From: a virus
Strand: one strand, 5' to 3'
Virus record (IMG/VR): IMGVR_UViG_3300030117_004863
Span: 1-22,575 of that record
Length of the DNA: 22,575 nt
Numbering within the stretch: position 1 is the first letter of the stretch; the number at the start of each line of letters is the position of its first letter. Under the pieces are notes generated by a model. The model worked only from the letters and a program-made list of their open reading frames with translations, was not told where the DNA came from and did no database searches. Shown piece after piece: positions 15,765-20,842 of the stretch. The position numbers and the translations under genes are program-made.

Positions 15765-15808
15765 TATTTCTCCTTTTTTTGTGGCACTTTTTTTGTGTGC
15801 CGTTTACT

Positions 15809-15840
15809 CTTATACGCTCTAAGTTTCAAAAAGTTCCAAA
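15809..15840 (-). promoter_or_regulatory. Promoter-like element 2
   Basis: On the minus strand TTGGAA (15834-15839) is followed by 19 bases and TATAAG (15809-15814). The spacer has AACT repeated ten bases after the AACT of the box, as in elements 1, 3 and 7. It lies upstream of the 153-residue gene. Confidence 0.7.
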
Positions 15841-15841
15841 T
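15821..15841. repeat. 21-bp repeat in promoter element 2
   Basis: Second copy of the 21-bp repeat found at 15298-15318. Confidence 0.9.
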
Positions 15842-15854
15842 TAATTTTTCTCTC

Positions 15855-16151
15855 CTATTTATTTTTCTGATTAAAAACGTGATATACCTCAACATGAGTA
15901 TTGCAATTATTATTGGAGCAAGAAAAGTTTGATACGATCCCTTCGTCTAACTCATCCTCATACAATTCTTGTATATCGTGGTCTCCTCCCCATATAAGCT
16001 CTGACCTGCATTGCCAACATCGAAAGGTGAACATGTCATTCTGGTCATAGGAATCAATCACGTTCTTCAATTCTCTTATCTTCTCTTCCCTTCTTTCCAC
16101 CATCTGCTCGTATCGAATGACCTCTAATTGCAATTCTATGTGATCTTTCAC
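15855..16151 (-). CDS. Coiled-coil plus zinc-finger phage protein (98 aa)
   Basis: The start is taken as GTG 16151 because it overlaps the previous stop as GTGA and has GGAG six bases upstream; a TTG at 16163 lacks a ribosome binding site. Residues about 1-40 form a charged helix likely to coil (MVERREEKIRELKNVIDSY). A zinc-binding unit follows: FRCWQCRSELIWGGDHD, then FSCSNNNCNTHVEVY, with four Cys and a GGDHD loop. I know this CxxC-SELIWGGDHD style from many phage small proteins. Function is unknown, probably nucleic-acid or protein binding. Confidence 0.75.
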   Translation of the reverse strand: MKDHIELQLEVIRYEQMVERREEKIRELKNVIDSYDQNDMFTFRCWQCRSELIWGGDHDIQELYEDELDEGIVSNFSCSNNNCNTHVEVYHVFNQKNK

Positions 16152-16279
16152 TTTCCTCTCCAATCATTAATTGCATAGATCACCATACTTATGATAAGCA
16201 TTGCTATTGAGAAAGCCACAAGGCTCATAGAAAGTATTAAGATGTTCACAAGTATCTCTGATATATCAAGGAGTATCAT
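16148..16279 (-). CDS. Single-pass membrane microprotein (43 aa)
   Basis: This gene is below usual length cut-offs. ATG at 16279 overlaps the previous stop (ATGA), and its own stop overlaps the next start (GTGA). The product is almost entirely one hydrophobic helix (ILVNILILSMSLVAFSIAML and on to MVIYAI) with a short charged end (NDWRGK). A holin-like, superinfection-exclusion or host-membrane-modulating role is possible but unproven. Confidence 0.6.
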   Translation of the reverse strand: MILLDISEILVNILILSMSLVAFSIAMLIISMVIYAINDWRGK

Positions 16280-16455
16280 TTTTCCCTCTTCTTTTTTCCC
16301 ATTACATACGTCATTTTTCCTATAGTTATATCTACCCTATCTGAGAGCGTATTGTCTACAAAATCAATCGAACGAATGCTATCGTCCAGAAAAGCGAAGA
16401 TTTGTAGTTCTGGATCGCATTTCTGAAGAGTTTTTATTAATTCATGGACTTTCAT
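16276..16455 (-). CDS. Small protein (59 aa), unknown
   Basis: ATG at 16455 overlaps the previous stop (ATGA) with AGGAG upstream in the end of that gene. The sequence MKVHELIKTLQKCDPELQIF looks like the start of a short phage protein in which a helix ends with a DPE turn before a beta strand. It continues with FLDDSIRSIDFVDN and a basic tail KKKREK. DPxxxVxxxxD-type small phage proteins are common, but function is unknown. Confidence 0.65.
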   Translation of the reverse strand: MKVHELIKTLQKCDPELQIFAFLDDSIRSIDFVDNTLSDRVDITIGKMTYVMGKKKREK

Positions 16456-16595
16456 TTTTCCTCCTTGAGTTTCTTAATTTCGGTTTTAATAAACCATCTC
16501 ATTAAATAATGGTAAGCAAGATGTAGTATTGCGAGATACACCACAATAAAAACATCGAATCCATTTTCTGACAAAGATTGCAACCAATGTATCAT
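16452..16595 (-). CDS. Single-pass membrane microprotein (47 aa)
   Basis: ATG at 16595 overlaps the previous stop (ATGA), and its stop overlaps the next start. A hydrophobic stretch FDVFIVVYLAILHLAYHYLM spans one membrane pass. It is followed by a basic tail (RWFIKTEIKKLKEEK) that would face the cytoplasm by the positive-inside rule. It is a second membrane microgene within 450 bases of the first. Function is unknown. Confidence 0.65.
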   Translation of the reverse strand: MIHWLQSLSENGFDVFIVVYLAILHLAYHYLMRWFIKTEIKKLKEEK

Positions 16596-16693
16596 TCTTC
16601 CTCCTCATTCCAAGTATCACAATGCTCTAAACATTCTGTACAAATATTGTAATCTGTGTGGACTTCTGCACCACAACATTCTGATCTATTCAT
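16592..16693 (-). CDS. Zinc-ribbon-like microprotein (33 aa)
   Basis: ATG at 16693 follows directly after the previous stop, with AAGGA seven bases upstream. The 33 residues include ECCGAEV, then NICTECLEHCDTW, then an acidic EEEE end. Two cysteine pairs separated by 11 residues look like a minimal zinc ribbon of the type common among small phage proteins. Its stop overlaps the next start (ATGA). Confidence 0.65.
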   Translation of the reverse strand: MNRSECCGAEVHTDYNICTECLEHCDTWNEEEE

Positions 16694-16864
16694 TTATTTA
16701 TCCTTTGCATTTGCGATGTGCCAAGCATCTATTATTCTAGCCATCATGTCCACGTTTATCTTATACTCCTCCATCAAGTGACCACATAACTCGTTCAACT
16801 CATCATCCAAATCGTTAAACAAAGCATCTGCTAGTTCGTCAAATATCATTTCGTTTGTGTCCAT
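16694..16864 (-). CDS. Small acidic helical protein (56 aa)
   Basis: ATG at 16864 has AGGAG six bases upstream and lies 26 bases inside the end of the upstream gene. The protein is acidic and helical (MDTNEMIFDELADALFNDLD; LMEEYKINVDMMARIIDAW). No motif or family was recognised. The next gene begins with the base after its stop. Confidence 0.65.
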   Translation of the reverse strand: MDTNEMIFDELADALFNDLDDELNELCGHLMEEYKINVDMMARIIDAWHIANAKDK

Positions 16865-17189
16865 TATCCTCTCCTTTTTGTTTGTATGTTCTTATCATTG
16901 CAAGTAGTAGCAACAAATAATTTATGATGTCGCTTATCCTGCCCTCAATACTTTCTGAGTACGTTTTTCCTTCTTTCAAATAGTTAAATACACTACTTGT
17001 ATGCTTTAGCAAATATACAGAAAGTACCTTCATTGGTGATAGTCCTAATGTTTTTCCTATATTCTCGAAGTTCCACAAAACATTTAATTCGTGGTGTCCT
17101 TCTGTATACTCAATGCGTTTGTCATCTGAAAGTTTGAGAGTTTTCTTGAGAAAATCCTCTCTCATAAATTGATATTCTTTAGCTGTCAT
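16839..17189 (-). CDS. All-helical MazG/DUF1599-like phage protein (116 aa)
   Basis: The sequence contains FLKKTLKLSDDKRIEYTEG, a His/Trp-rich link (HHELNVLWNFENIGKTLGL), then MKVLSVYLLKHTSSV and EGRISDIINYLLLLLAMI. The order K..DYxxG, NF, a helix starting at the KH, and EGRxxDxxNYxLL resembles phage helical proteins related to MazG-type NTP pyrophosphohydrolases or nucleotide-modification associated domains. The Glu/Asp pair in the last helix could bind a metal. Activity is not established. It overlaps the upstream gene by 11 bases. Confidence 0.6.
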   Translation of the reverse strand: MTAKEYQFMREDFLKKTLKLSDDKRIEYTEGHHELNVLWNFENIGKTLGLSPMKVLSVYLLKHTSSVFNYLKEGKTYSESIEGRISDIINYLLLLLAMIRTYKQKGEDNGHKRNDI

Positions 17190-17448
17190 ATTTCCTCCTT
17201 TCTAGGTAAATATCATCTGCATCTAGCTTTGCTACATTGAATAGTTTTAACGCTTCTTTTTTAGTGTAGATATGTTCATATATATCTGAGAAAGAATCTT
17301 GTTCGTCATTAAAAGAAATGCGAATATCATAATAATGATTTCTGTTATCAAAAAACTCCTTATCATTTTTGTCAATTGAATAAAGTAAGATTGATACATA
17401 ATAACCACTATTAGGCATTGTCTCTGAGTGTATTACATCTTGTAGCAT
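17179..17448 (-). CDS. Unknown acidic protein (89 aa)
   Basis: ATG at 17448 has AGGAG eight bases upstream. The first half is beta-rich (NSGYYVSILLYSIDKND) and the middle is acidic (ISFNDEQDSFSDIYEHIYTK), followed by helices. The C-terminal YLERRKYDS overlaps the next gene. No family was recognised. Confidence 0.6.
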   Translation of the reverse strand: MLQDVIHSETMPNSGYYVSILLYSIDKNDKEFFDNRNHYYDIRISFNDEQDSFSDIYEHIYTKKEALKLFNVAKLDADDIYLERRKYDS

Positions 17449-17467
17449 TTTCTATACTCCTTTTTCA

Positions 17468-17659
17468 TTAATCTAAGTTCCTTTCTTCAAAGTATAGATT
17501 CATTTCTTGTCTATACCAATCACTTGTAGAGTTTGGGTCATTTATGAAACTTGCTATTATCTCACAAAAGTCTTTCCTCTTTAGTTTGCAGTTTTCAATG
17601 TCAAGTTCAAAGAACATCATCACATCGTTCTTATCTACTTTCTTTAGTGGTAGCTTCAT
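17468..17659 (-). CDS. Small protein (63 aa), unknown
   Basis: ATG at 17659 follows GGGGAAGAG and lies inside the end of the 44-residue gene (29-base overlap). The sequence MKLPLKKVDKNDVMMFFELD leads into a helix with two cysteines (NCKLKRKDFCEIIASF) and ends in a Trp/Tyr-rich segment. Nothing points to a function. Confidence 0.6.
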   Translation of the reverse strand: MKLPLKKVDKNDVMMFFELDIENCKLKRKDFCEIIASFINDPNSTSDWYRQEMNLYFEERNLD

Positions 17660-17765
17660 TACTCTTCCCCTTTTTATTTCGTTTTAAATTCTCCCTAATT
17701 CGTGCTAAAAACTCCTCAGCACCCTTGTAACCCATCTCGGTCACTAACGCTTTTATCTTTCCCAT
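17631..17765 (-). CDS. Small basic protein (44 aa), first gene of a ten-gene unit
   Basis: ATG at 17765 has AGGAG six bases upstream. Element 3 lies 22 bases further up. The product (MGKIKALVTEMGYKGAEEFL, then a Lys/Arg-rich helix) is short and basic; a helical nucleic-acid or protein binder is possible. Its coding frame overlaps the next gene by 29 bases. No family was recognised. Confidence 0.6.
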   Translation of the reverse strand: MGKIKALVTEMGYKGAEEFLARIRENLKRNKKGKSNEATTKESR

Positions 17766-17786
17766 TTATTACTCCTTTGTTTATTA

Positions 17787-17818
17787 GTTATACGAGGTTA
17801 GTTCGTATTAGTTCCAAT
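17787..17818 (-). promoter_or_regulatory. Promoter-like element 3
   Basis: On the minus strand TTGGAA (17812-17817), 19 bases, TATAAC (17787-17792). AACT recurs ten bases after the box AACT. It precedes the ten-gene unit that runs from 17765 to 15855. Confidence 0.75.
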
Positions 17819-17824
17819 TTATTT

Positions 17825-18244
17825 TTAATAATTTTGATGTCCATGTAATTCCATGTGGCAGTTAGCACATAGGCTTATACATTTCTTTATCTCAGCAAAT
17901 ATCTTTTTTAGTCCAAATCCATCACGTATCATGTTGCCTACGTTTGCTTCTTTTGTGGAATCGTGATGATGAAATTGCAATGCCCACGTTGAGAACTTTT
18001 TACCTCTTGTCTTTTTAGAATAGCCACAACTTTTACAACTCAGCTTTTCCTTGTACTCTCTAACTATTCTAGCTTTCTCCATCCTTCCGTTAGGTGTTCT
18101 CTTTTTGTGAGACCAATAGCATCCGTGCTTGGTGCAGTAGTACCTTCTGTATGGATTACCCGATTTGTCAAACATACCTGTTTTAGCAAACTCTGATAGA
18201 TCCATACTAGAATTACATCCTTTACAAGTTCTTGTCTTTGTCAT
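17825..18244 (-). CDS. HNH endonuclease with N-terminal zinc-binding module (139 aa)
   Basis: The N-terminus has TCKGCNSSMD and YYCTKHGCYW, a Cys-based finger. A basic linker (HKKRTPNGRMEKARIVREYK) follows, and the HNH core reads SCKSCG, ALQFHHHD, then IKKCISLCANCHMELHGH. The paired Cys of the core and the final NCH agree with the enzyme at 13064-13600, so the two are distant paralogues. It is the third gene of the unit behind element 4, and its start overlaps the previous stop by one base (TAATG). It is probably a mobile or DNA-processing nuclease. Confidence 0.85.
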   Translation of the reverse strand: MTKTRTCKGCNSSMDLSEFAKTGMFDKSGNPYRRYYCTKHGCYWSHKKRTPNGRMEKARIVREYKEKLSCKSCGYSKKTRGKKFSTWALQFHHHDSTKEANVGNMIRDGFGLKKIFAEIKKCISLCANCHMELHGHQNY

Positions 18245-18534
18245 TACTCTTGCTCCTCTTCAAATTTCTGATGAGCCATAATGCTTTGAGCCACCTCATA
18301 GAAATTGACCTCTTTTATAGAACTATTTATCATATCAGAAATAAATCCGTATACACAACTACAATCATCAGCCATTTCAATCGCCCACTCTTCCAACTTT
18401 TTACTGAGGTCGTACCTATTTTCACAATCCTCTGCAAGTTTTAAAGCGTAATTGTAATCCTCCTCATCGTTTGTAATCCACAAATTAAAATTCCAAGTCT
18501 CATAATTTGTCCATCCGTTGTATTTGTTACTCAT
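18244..18534 (-). CDS. DUF7249-like protein (96 aa)
   Basis: The sequence KYNGWTNYETWNFNLWITND is the recognisable opening of a small family found in phages and plasmids (NGWTNYxTWxxxLWxxND). The rest is helical and acidic (EEWAIEMADDCSCVYGF; INSSIKEVNFYEVAQSIM). Family function is unknown to me. Genes of this family are usually carried with other accessory genes, which fits here. The start overlaps the upstream gene by eight bases. Confidence 0.75.
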   Translation of the reverse strand: MSNKYNGWTNYETWNFNLWITNDEEDYNYALKLAEDCENRYDLSKKLEEWAIEMADDCSCVYGFISDMINSSIKEVNFYEVAQSIMAHQKFEEEQE

Positions 18535-18778
18535 TTGTTACTGCTCCTTTTTTATTTAGTTTATAATTGTATGTGTATGTGTTATTATTTAATTCCACGA
18601 TTTCAATATCATCAAATATCGTATATGTATTATCTGCAATTTCAAATATGAAATCTTTTAAATCATCCTGTTTAAGTTTTGTACGATAACAGTAATAATT
18701 GTTGTCATGGTCTATAATTACAGTTTTAGAATTACTAATTAAATGACTATTTATATCTCTTGTCTTTTGCATACTCAT
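18527..18778 (-). CDS. Small strand-rich protein (83 aa), unknown
   Basis: The frame extends up to a GTG at 18802. I take ATG 18778 as the start because AAAAAAGGA lies five bases upstream and belongs to the recurring leader. The protein has Asn/Tyr/Asp-rich strands (TVIIDHDNNYYCYRTKLKQD; DDIEIVELNNNTYTYNY) and ends basic. No motif was recognised. It is the first gene of the element 4 unit. Confidence 0.6.
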   Translation of the reverse strand: MSMQKTRDINSHLISNSKTVIIDHDNNYYCYRTKLKQDDLKDFIFEIADNTYTIFDDIEIVELNNNTYTYNYKLNKKGAVTNE

Positions 18779-18804
18779 GTCTATCCTTTTTTGTTTACTC
18801 ACTT

Positions 18805-18836
18805 ATATAACTACACTCTTAAAATAAAGTTCCAAA
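18805..18836 (-). promoter_or_regulatory. Promoter-like element 4
   Basis: On the minus strand TTGGAA (18830-18835), 19 bases, TTATAT (18805-18810). The TAA stop of the winged-helix gene directly abuts the TTTGGAAC box. The -10-like hexamer is the weakest of the set. Confidence 0.65.
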
Positions 18837-19031
18837 TTATTTTTTATTTAACTTTAAAAACCTTTTACCTAAAAATCTACACACCAGAACATCCCCATCT
18901 AAAACAAGCTGTTTGGTAGCTGTTACAATATCCTCTCTTGACTCTCCCAAATCTCTTGCTACTTGCAACATGCTTATGCTACCATTGTTGTCTGTCTGTT
19001 TTTTATACATCCCTAATAATATTTTTTTCAC
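18837..19031 (-). CDS. Small winged-helix DNA-binding-type protein (64 aa)
   Basis: The frame extends further to a TTG at 19073, but GTG 19031 has GGGAG seven bases upstream in the recurring leader, so I use it. The sequence GSISMLQVARDLGESREDIV, followed by KQLVLDGDVLVCRFLGKRFLKL, is typical of a winged helix-turn-helix: helix 2, recognition helix, then a two-strand wing. It is a stand-alone single domain with no sensor. Its own promoter element and location within the promoter array make it a candidate regulator of that array. That role is inferred. Confidence 0.6.
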   Translation of the reverse strand: MKKILLGMYKKQTDNNGSISMLQVARDLGESREDIVTATKQLVLDGDVLVCRFLGKRFLKLNKK

Positions 19032-19061
19032 TCTTTTACTCCCTTTTTTTGTTTTATATAT

Positions 19062-19093
19062 ACTATACACCAAAGATTTAAATAAGTTCCAAA
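19062..19093 (-). promoter_or_regulatory. Promoter-like element 5
   Basis: On the minus strand TTGGAA (19087-19092), 19 bases, TATAGT (19062-19067). The TAA stop of the 114-residue gene directly abuts the box. It precedes the winged-helix gene. Confidence 0.7.
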
Positions 19094-19438
19094 TTAATTA
19101 TTTTTTTTTCTGTACTCCCAATTTGCTTTTAACTTCACAGATTTTATATACTTATTCTTACTCCAATTTTCTGCTTCTTCAAATGTTTTGAAATATTCCA
19201 TCTTATCACAATTATAATAATAGTATTTCTCTTTCCCACAAATAATAGGCTTAATTATCTTATACCCGTAATCTTCAAAATCATAATCTATCGTGCCAAT
19301 GTGTTGTCTGTATTGATCATAGCAAGATTTAGCATAGAGTTTATATTCTCCCATTGTTCCGAAATTTTTATTACTTCTTCCTTCCTCACTCCACTTGATA
19401 CTATCAATCTTGCTCTGTATAAACTTATCTCTTGTCAC
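19094..19438 (-). CDS. Unknown basic/aromatic protein (114 aa), GTG start
   Basis: The start is GTG at 19438, with GGGAG seven bases upstream, overlapping the previous stop (GTGA). The protein is rich in Lys/Tyr (MGEYKLYAKSCYDQYRQH; KEKYYYYNCDKMEYFKTF). It ends with a short helix FKTFEEAENWSKNKY that looks like a small phage beta-beta-alpha motif around a CDKxEYFKTFEEA turn. No established family. Confidence 0.6.
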   Translation of the reverse strand: MTRDKFIQSKIDSIKWSEEGRSNKNFGTMGEYKLYAKSCYDQYRQHIGTIDYDFEDYGYKIIKPIICGKEKYYYYNCDKMEYFKTFEEAENWSKNKYIKSVKLKANWEYRKKNN

Positions 19439-19602
19439 TTTTTTACTCCCTTTTTTGTCTTGTCGTAAACCTTTTGAAATTTGTTAGCTAAAATTCTTGA
19501 GTCTATATCGCTAACTTTTTGACCCTTACGATTAAATTTTATTATACAAATCTTTAAAGCTTTTTTAATTAATTGTAAATCTTTTTTACTAATATTATTC
19601 AC
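19435..19602 (-). CDS. Small basic protein with GTG start (55 aa)
   Basis: This gene is short and starts with GTG 19602; GGGAG lies ten bases upstream and element 6 is just above. The sequence is helical and Lys-rich (NNISKKDLQLIKKALKICII; DIDSRILANKFQKVYDK). Its last codons (TKKGVKK) are encoded by the same A-rich leader motif that serves as ribosome binding site for the next gene, so coding and leader functions overlap. Confidence 0.55.
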   Translation of the reverse strand: MNNISKKDLQLIKKALKICIIKFNRKGQKVSDIDSRILANKFQKVYDKTKKGVKK

Positions 19603-19635
19603 TTATTTTTTACTCCCTTTTTTGTTTTGTTACTA

Positions 19636-19667
19636 GTTATATGTTTATTTATTTAATTAGTTCCAAA
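19636..19667 (-). promoter_or_regulatory. Promoter-like element 6
   Basis: On the minus strand TTGGAA (19661-19666), 19 bases, TATAAC (19636-19641). It drives the 55- and 114-residue genes. Confidence 0.75.
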
Positions 19668-19676
19668 TTATTTTAT

Positions 19677-19709
19677 TCCCCTAAAGGGGATGTATTAAAC
19701 ACCCCCTTT
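19677..19709 (-). terminator. Alternative hairpins downstream of the 62-aa gene
   Basis: AAAGGGG (19683-19689) pairs with CCCCTTT (19703-19709). The same G-run can instead pair in TCCCC/GGGGA (19677-19681 with 19686-19690). The two stems exclude each other. The first begins about 12 bases after the stop of the 62-residue gene. No T-run follows, so a terminator or processing site is only likely. Confidence 0.4.
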
Positions 19710-19727
19710 AATTTCTGTAAGTTAGTT
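19707..19727. repeat. 21-bp repeat at a gene end, copy 1
   Basis: Identical over 21 bases to 19928-19948. It holds the last Asn codon, the stop TAA and the start of the 3' region of the 62-residue gene (minus strand ACTTACAG core). Confidence 0.9.
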
Positions 19728-19910
19728 TGTTTCTGTGTATCTTACCCATTCTCCATCTATGGGCAAATTATTTATTCTTTTTTCTGTGCTTGAGTAGATT
19801 TCTGCATAATCTTTTAATTTGTCTGAATTAATTTGATTTGTAGTCATCCACCCTTCGTTATTATTCCAATATAAATTTTTATCAGATACACACCTTATAA
19901 TCCATTTCAT
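19722..19910 (-). CDS. Small Trp-rich protein (62 aa), unknown
   Basis: ATG at 19910 has a distant GAGGG. A six-codon reading frame just upstream ends inside the start codon region and could help coupling. The protein contains YWNNNEGWMTTNQINSDK and PIDGEWVRYTETN, a small beta-stranded protein. Its end and 3' flank are duplicated at the neighbouring gene. No family was recognised. Confidence 0.55.
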   Translation of the reverse strand: MKWIIRCVSDKNLYWNNNEGWMTTNQINSDKLKDYAEIYSSTEKRINNLPIDGEWVRYTETN

Positions 19911-19927
19911 TTTATTTTTTCCCTCAT

Positions 19928-19948
19928 TTTAATTTCTGTAAGTTAGTT
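19928..19948. repeat. 21-bp repeat at a gene end, copy 2
   Basis: Same 21 bases as 19707-19727, here covering the end and stop of the 95-residue gene. A similar ACTTACAG-containing stretch lies on the opposite strand at about 20834-20850. Confidence 0.9.
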
Positions 19949-20230
19949 ACGACTCAAGATTAGATTGTTTCCTGTAAATTCGTATGTTTTTCCGTTGTAA
20001 TCTGCAAACCATTCATAATTCTTTTGGTACACTTGAAACCCTAAGCCAAAAGCATTTGAAGTTTGATTCATTCTCGTTTTGGTTGTTGGTGTAAACCAAC
20101 CCCCCGTATATAGCATAATTACATTTTCTGAAAACGCTACAACTCTAGTGTTGTGATACTTTACATAAGTTATTTCGTTTTCTGTAAACACTTTTGTTTT
20201 GTGTGTTCCAATTTTATTTTGTTGTGCCAT
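19943..20230 (-). CDS. Conserved phage protein with GGWxTPTTKxRMNQ motif (95 aa)
   Basis: The sequence FTENEITYVKYHNTRVVAF, then IMLYTGGWFTPTTKTRMNQT, then FGLGFQVYQKNYEWFADYN is a recognisable phage family layout. It reads KYHNTxVVxF, GGWxTxTTKxRMNQ, VYQKxxxW and is all beta except for a short helix. Function is unknown to me. ATG at 20230 follows CGGAG and an A-rich leader. Two promoter-like elements (7 and 8) lie upstream, so it may be strongly expressed. Confidence 0.75.
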   Translation of the reverse strand: MAQQNKIGTHKTKVFTENEITYVKYHNTRVVAFSENVIMLYTGGWFTPTTKTRMNQTSNAFGLGFQVYQKNYEWFADYNGKTYEFTGNNLILSRN

Positions 20231-20260
20231 GTTTTACTCCGTTTTTTTGTTTTGTTACTT

Positions 20261-20292
20261 GTTATACTCTCCGAGTTGCGGAAAGTTCCAAA
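20261..20292 (-). promoter_or_regulatory. Promoter-like element 7
   Basis: On the minus strand TTGGAA (20286-20291), 19 bases, TATAAC (20261-20266). AACT recurs ten bases on. It is closest to the 95-residue gene. Confidence 0.75.
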
Positions 20293-20315
20293 GTTTTTTT
20301 TAATGATTATATTAT

Positions 20316-20347
20316 TATATACTATTATTATTTGGTTTTGTTCCAAT
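20316..20347 (-). promoter_or_regulatory. Promoter-like element 8
   Basis: On the minus strand TTGGAA (20341-20346), 19 bases, TATATA (20316-20321). It abuts the TAA of the 67-residue gene and lies 55 bases above element 7, forming a tandem pair. Its box ends in ACA instead of ACT. Confidence 0.65.
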
Positions 20348-20550
20348 TAATTATCTTTAGGGTTTAATTTATCTTCATACAGCCATAAATGAAGTAATTC
20401 ATTATCGTTTTTAGTCAACAGTCTTTGAATATCCGAGTATAGTTTATGTCCTTCAGACCTCGGATATATATCAAAATCAACGAAATCGTTTTCAACTAAA
20501 AAGTGAGTAGTTTTAGATAATAGCTGAATCATTTTTATAATATCTTTCAT
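20347..20550 (-). CDS. First leftward gene: small protein (67 aa), unknown
   Basis: ATG at 20550 follows AAGGA in an A-rich leader, with element 9 upstream. The protein is helical (MKDIIKMIQLLSKTTHFLVE; EGHKLYSDIQRLLTKNDNEL) with a charged C-terminus. As the first gene beside the control region it would be transcribed earliest if transcription starts there. No family was recognised. Confidence 0.6.
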   Translation of the reverse strand: MKDIIKMIQLLSKTTHFLVENDFVDFDIYPRSEGHKLYSDIQRLLTKNDNELLHLWLYEDKLNPKDN

Positions 20551-20576
20551 TTTATTTCCTTTTTGGTTGCTTACTT

Positions 20577-20608
20577 ATTAAATGCATTTATCGAACAATA
20601 GTTCCAAT
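20577..20608 (-). promoter_or_regulatory. Promoter-like element 9
   Basis: On the minus strand TTGGAA (20602-20607), 19 bases, TTTAAT (20577-20582). It precedes the first leftward gene and lies at the edge of the control region. Confidence 0.7.
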
Positions 20609-20812
20609 AAAAATTATATACGTGTGTAATACTAGTGTGTTATATCCTAGCTCATTATATAAACTAGGTAAATCATTAAAGGTATTACTAATATATATAT
20701 ATTTATTTATCATCTCGCATTTTGTTATTTATTGGTTAATTGCTCCGGCTAATATTAAACAAAGGACTGAACGGTATCCTATACATTTGTTTATATATTT
20801 AATACATATTCC

Positions 20813-20842
20813 CTGTAAGTACTTATATTGTTGAACTTACAG
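20813..20842. repeat. Inverted repeat, 8-bp arms
   Basis: CTGTAAGT (20813-20820) and ACTTACAG (20835-20842) flank a 14-base loop. The same ACTTACAG core occurs in the 21-bp gene-end repeats at 19707 and 19928. This may be a protein-binding site. Confidence 0.6.

Noticed and set aside
20200-20215. TTGGAAC on the minus strand near the start of the 95-residue gene
   Set aside because: No TATAAC-like hexamer lies 19 bases on (TACAGA instead), and the sequence encodes residues of the protein.
20622-20834. 70-residue plus-strand frame with a hydrophobic stretch in the control region
   Set aside because: GTG start, no ribosome binding site and a Tyr/Ile/Leu composition expected from AT-rich DNA; it also runs across the inverted repeats. 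A small membrane protein cannot be fully excluded.
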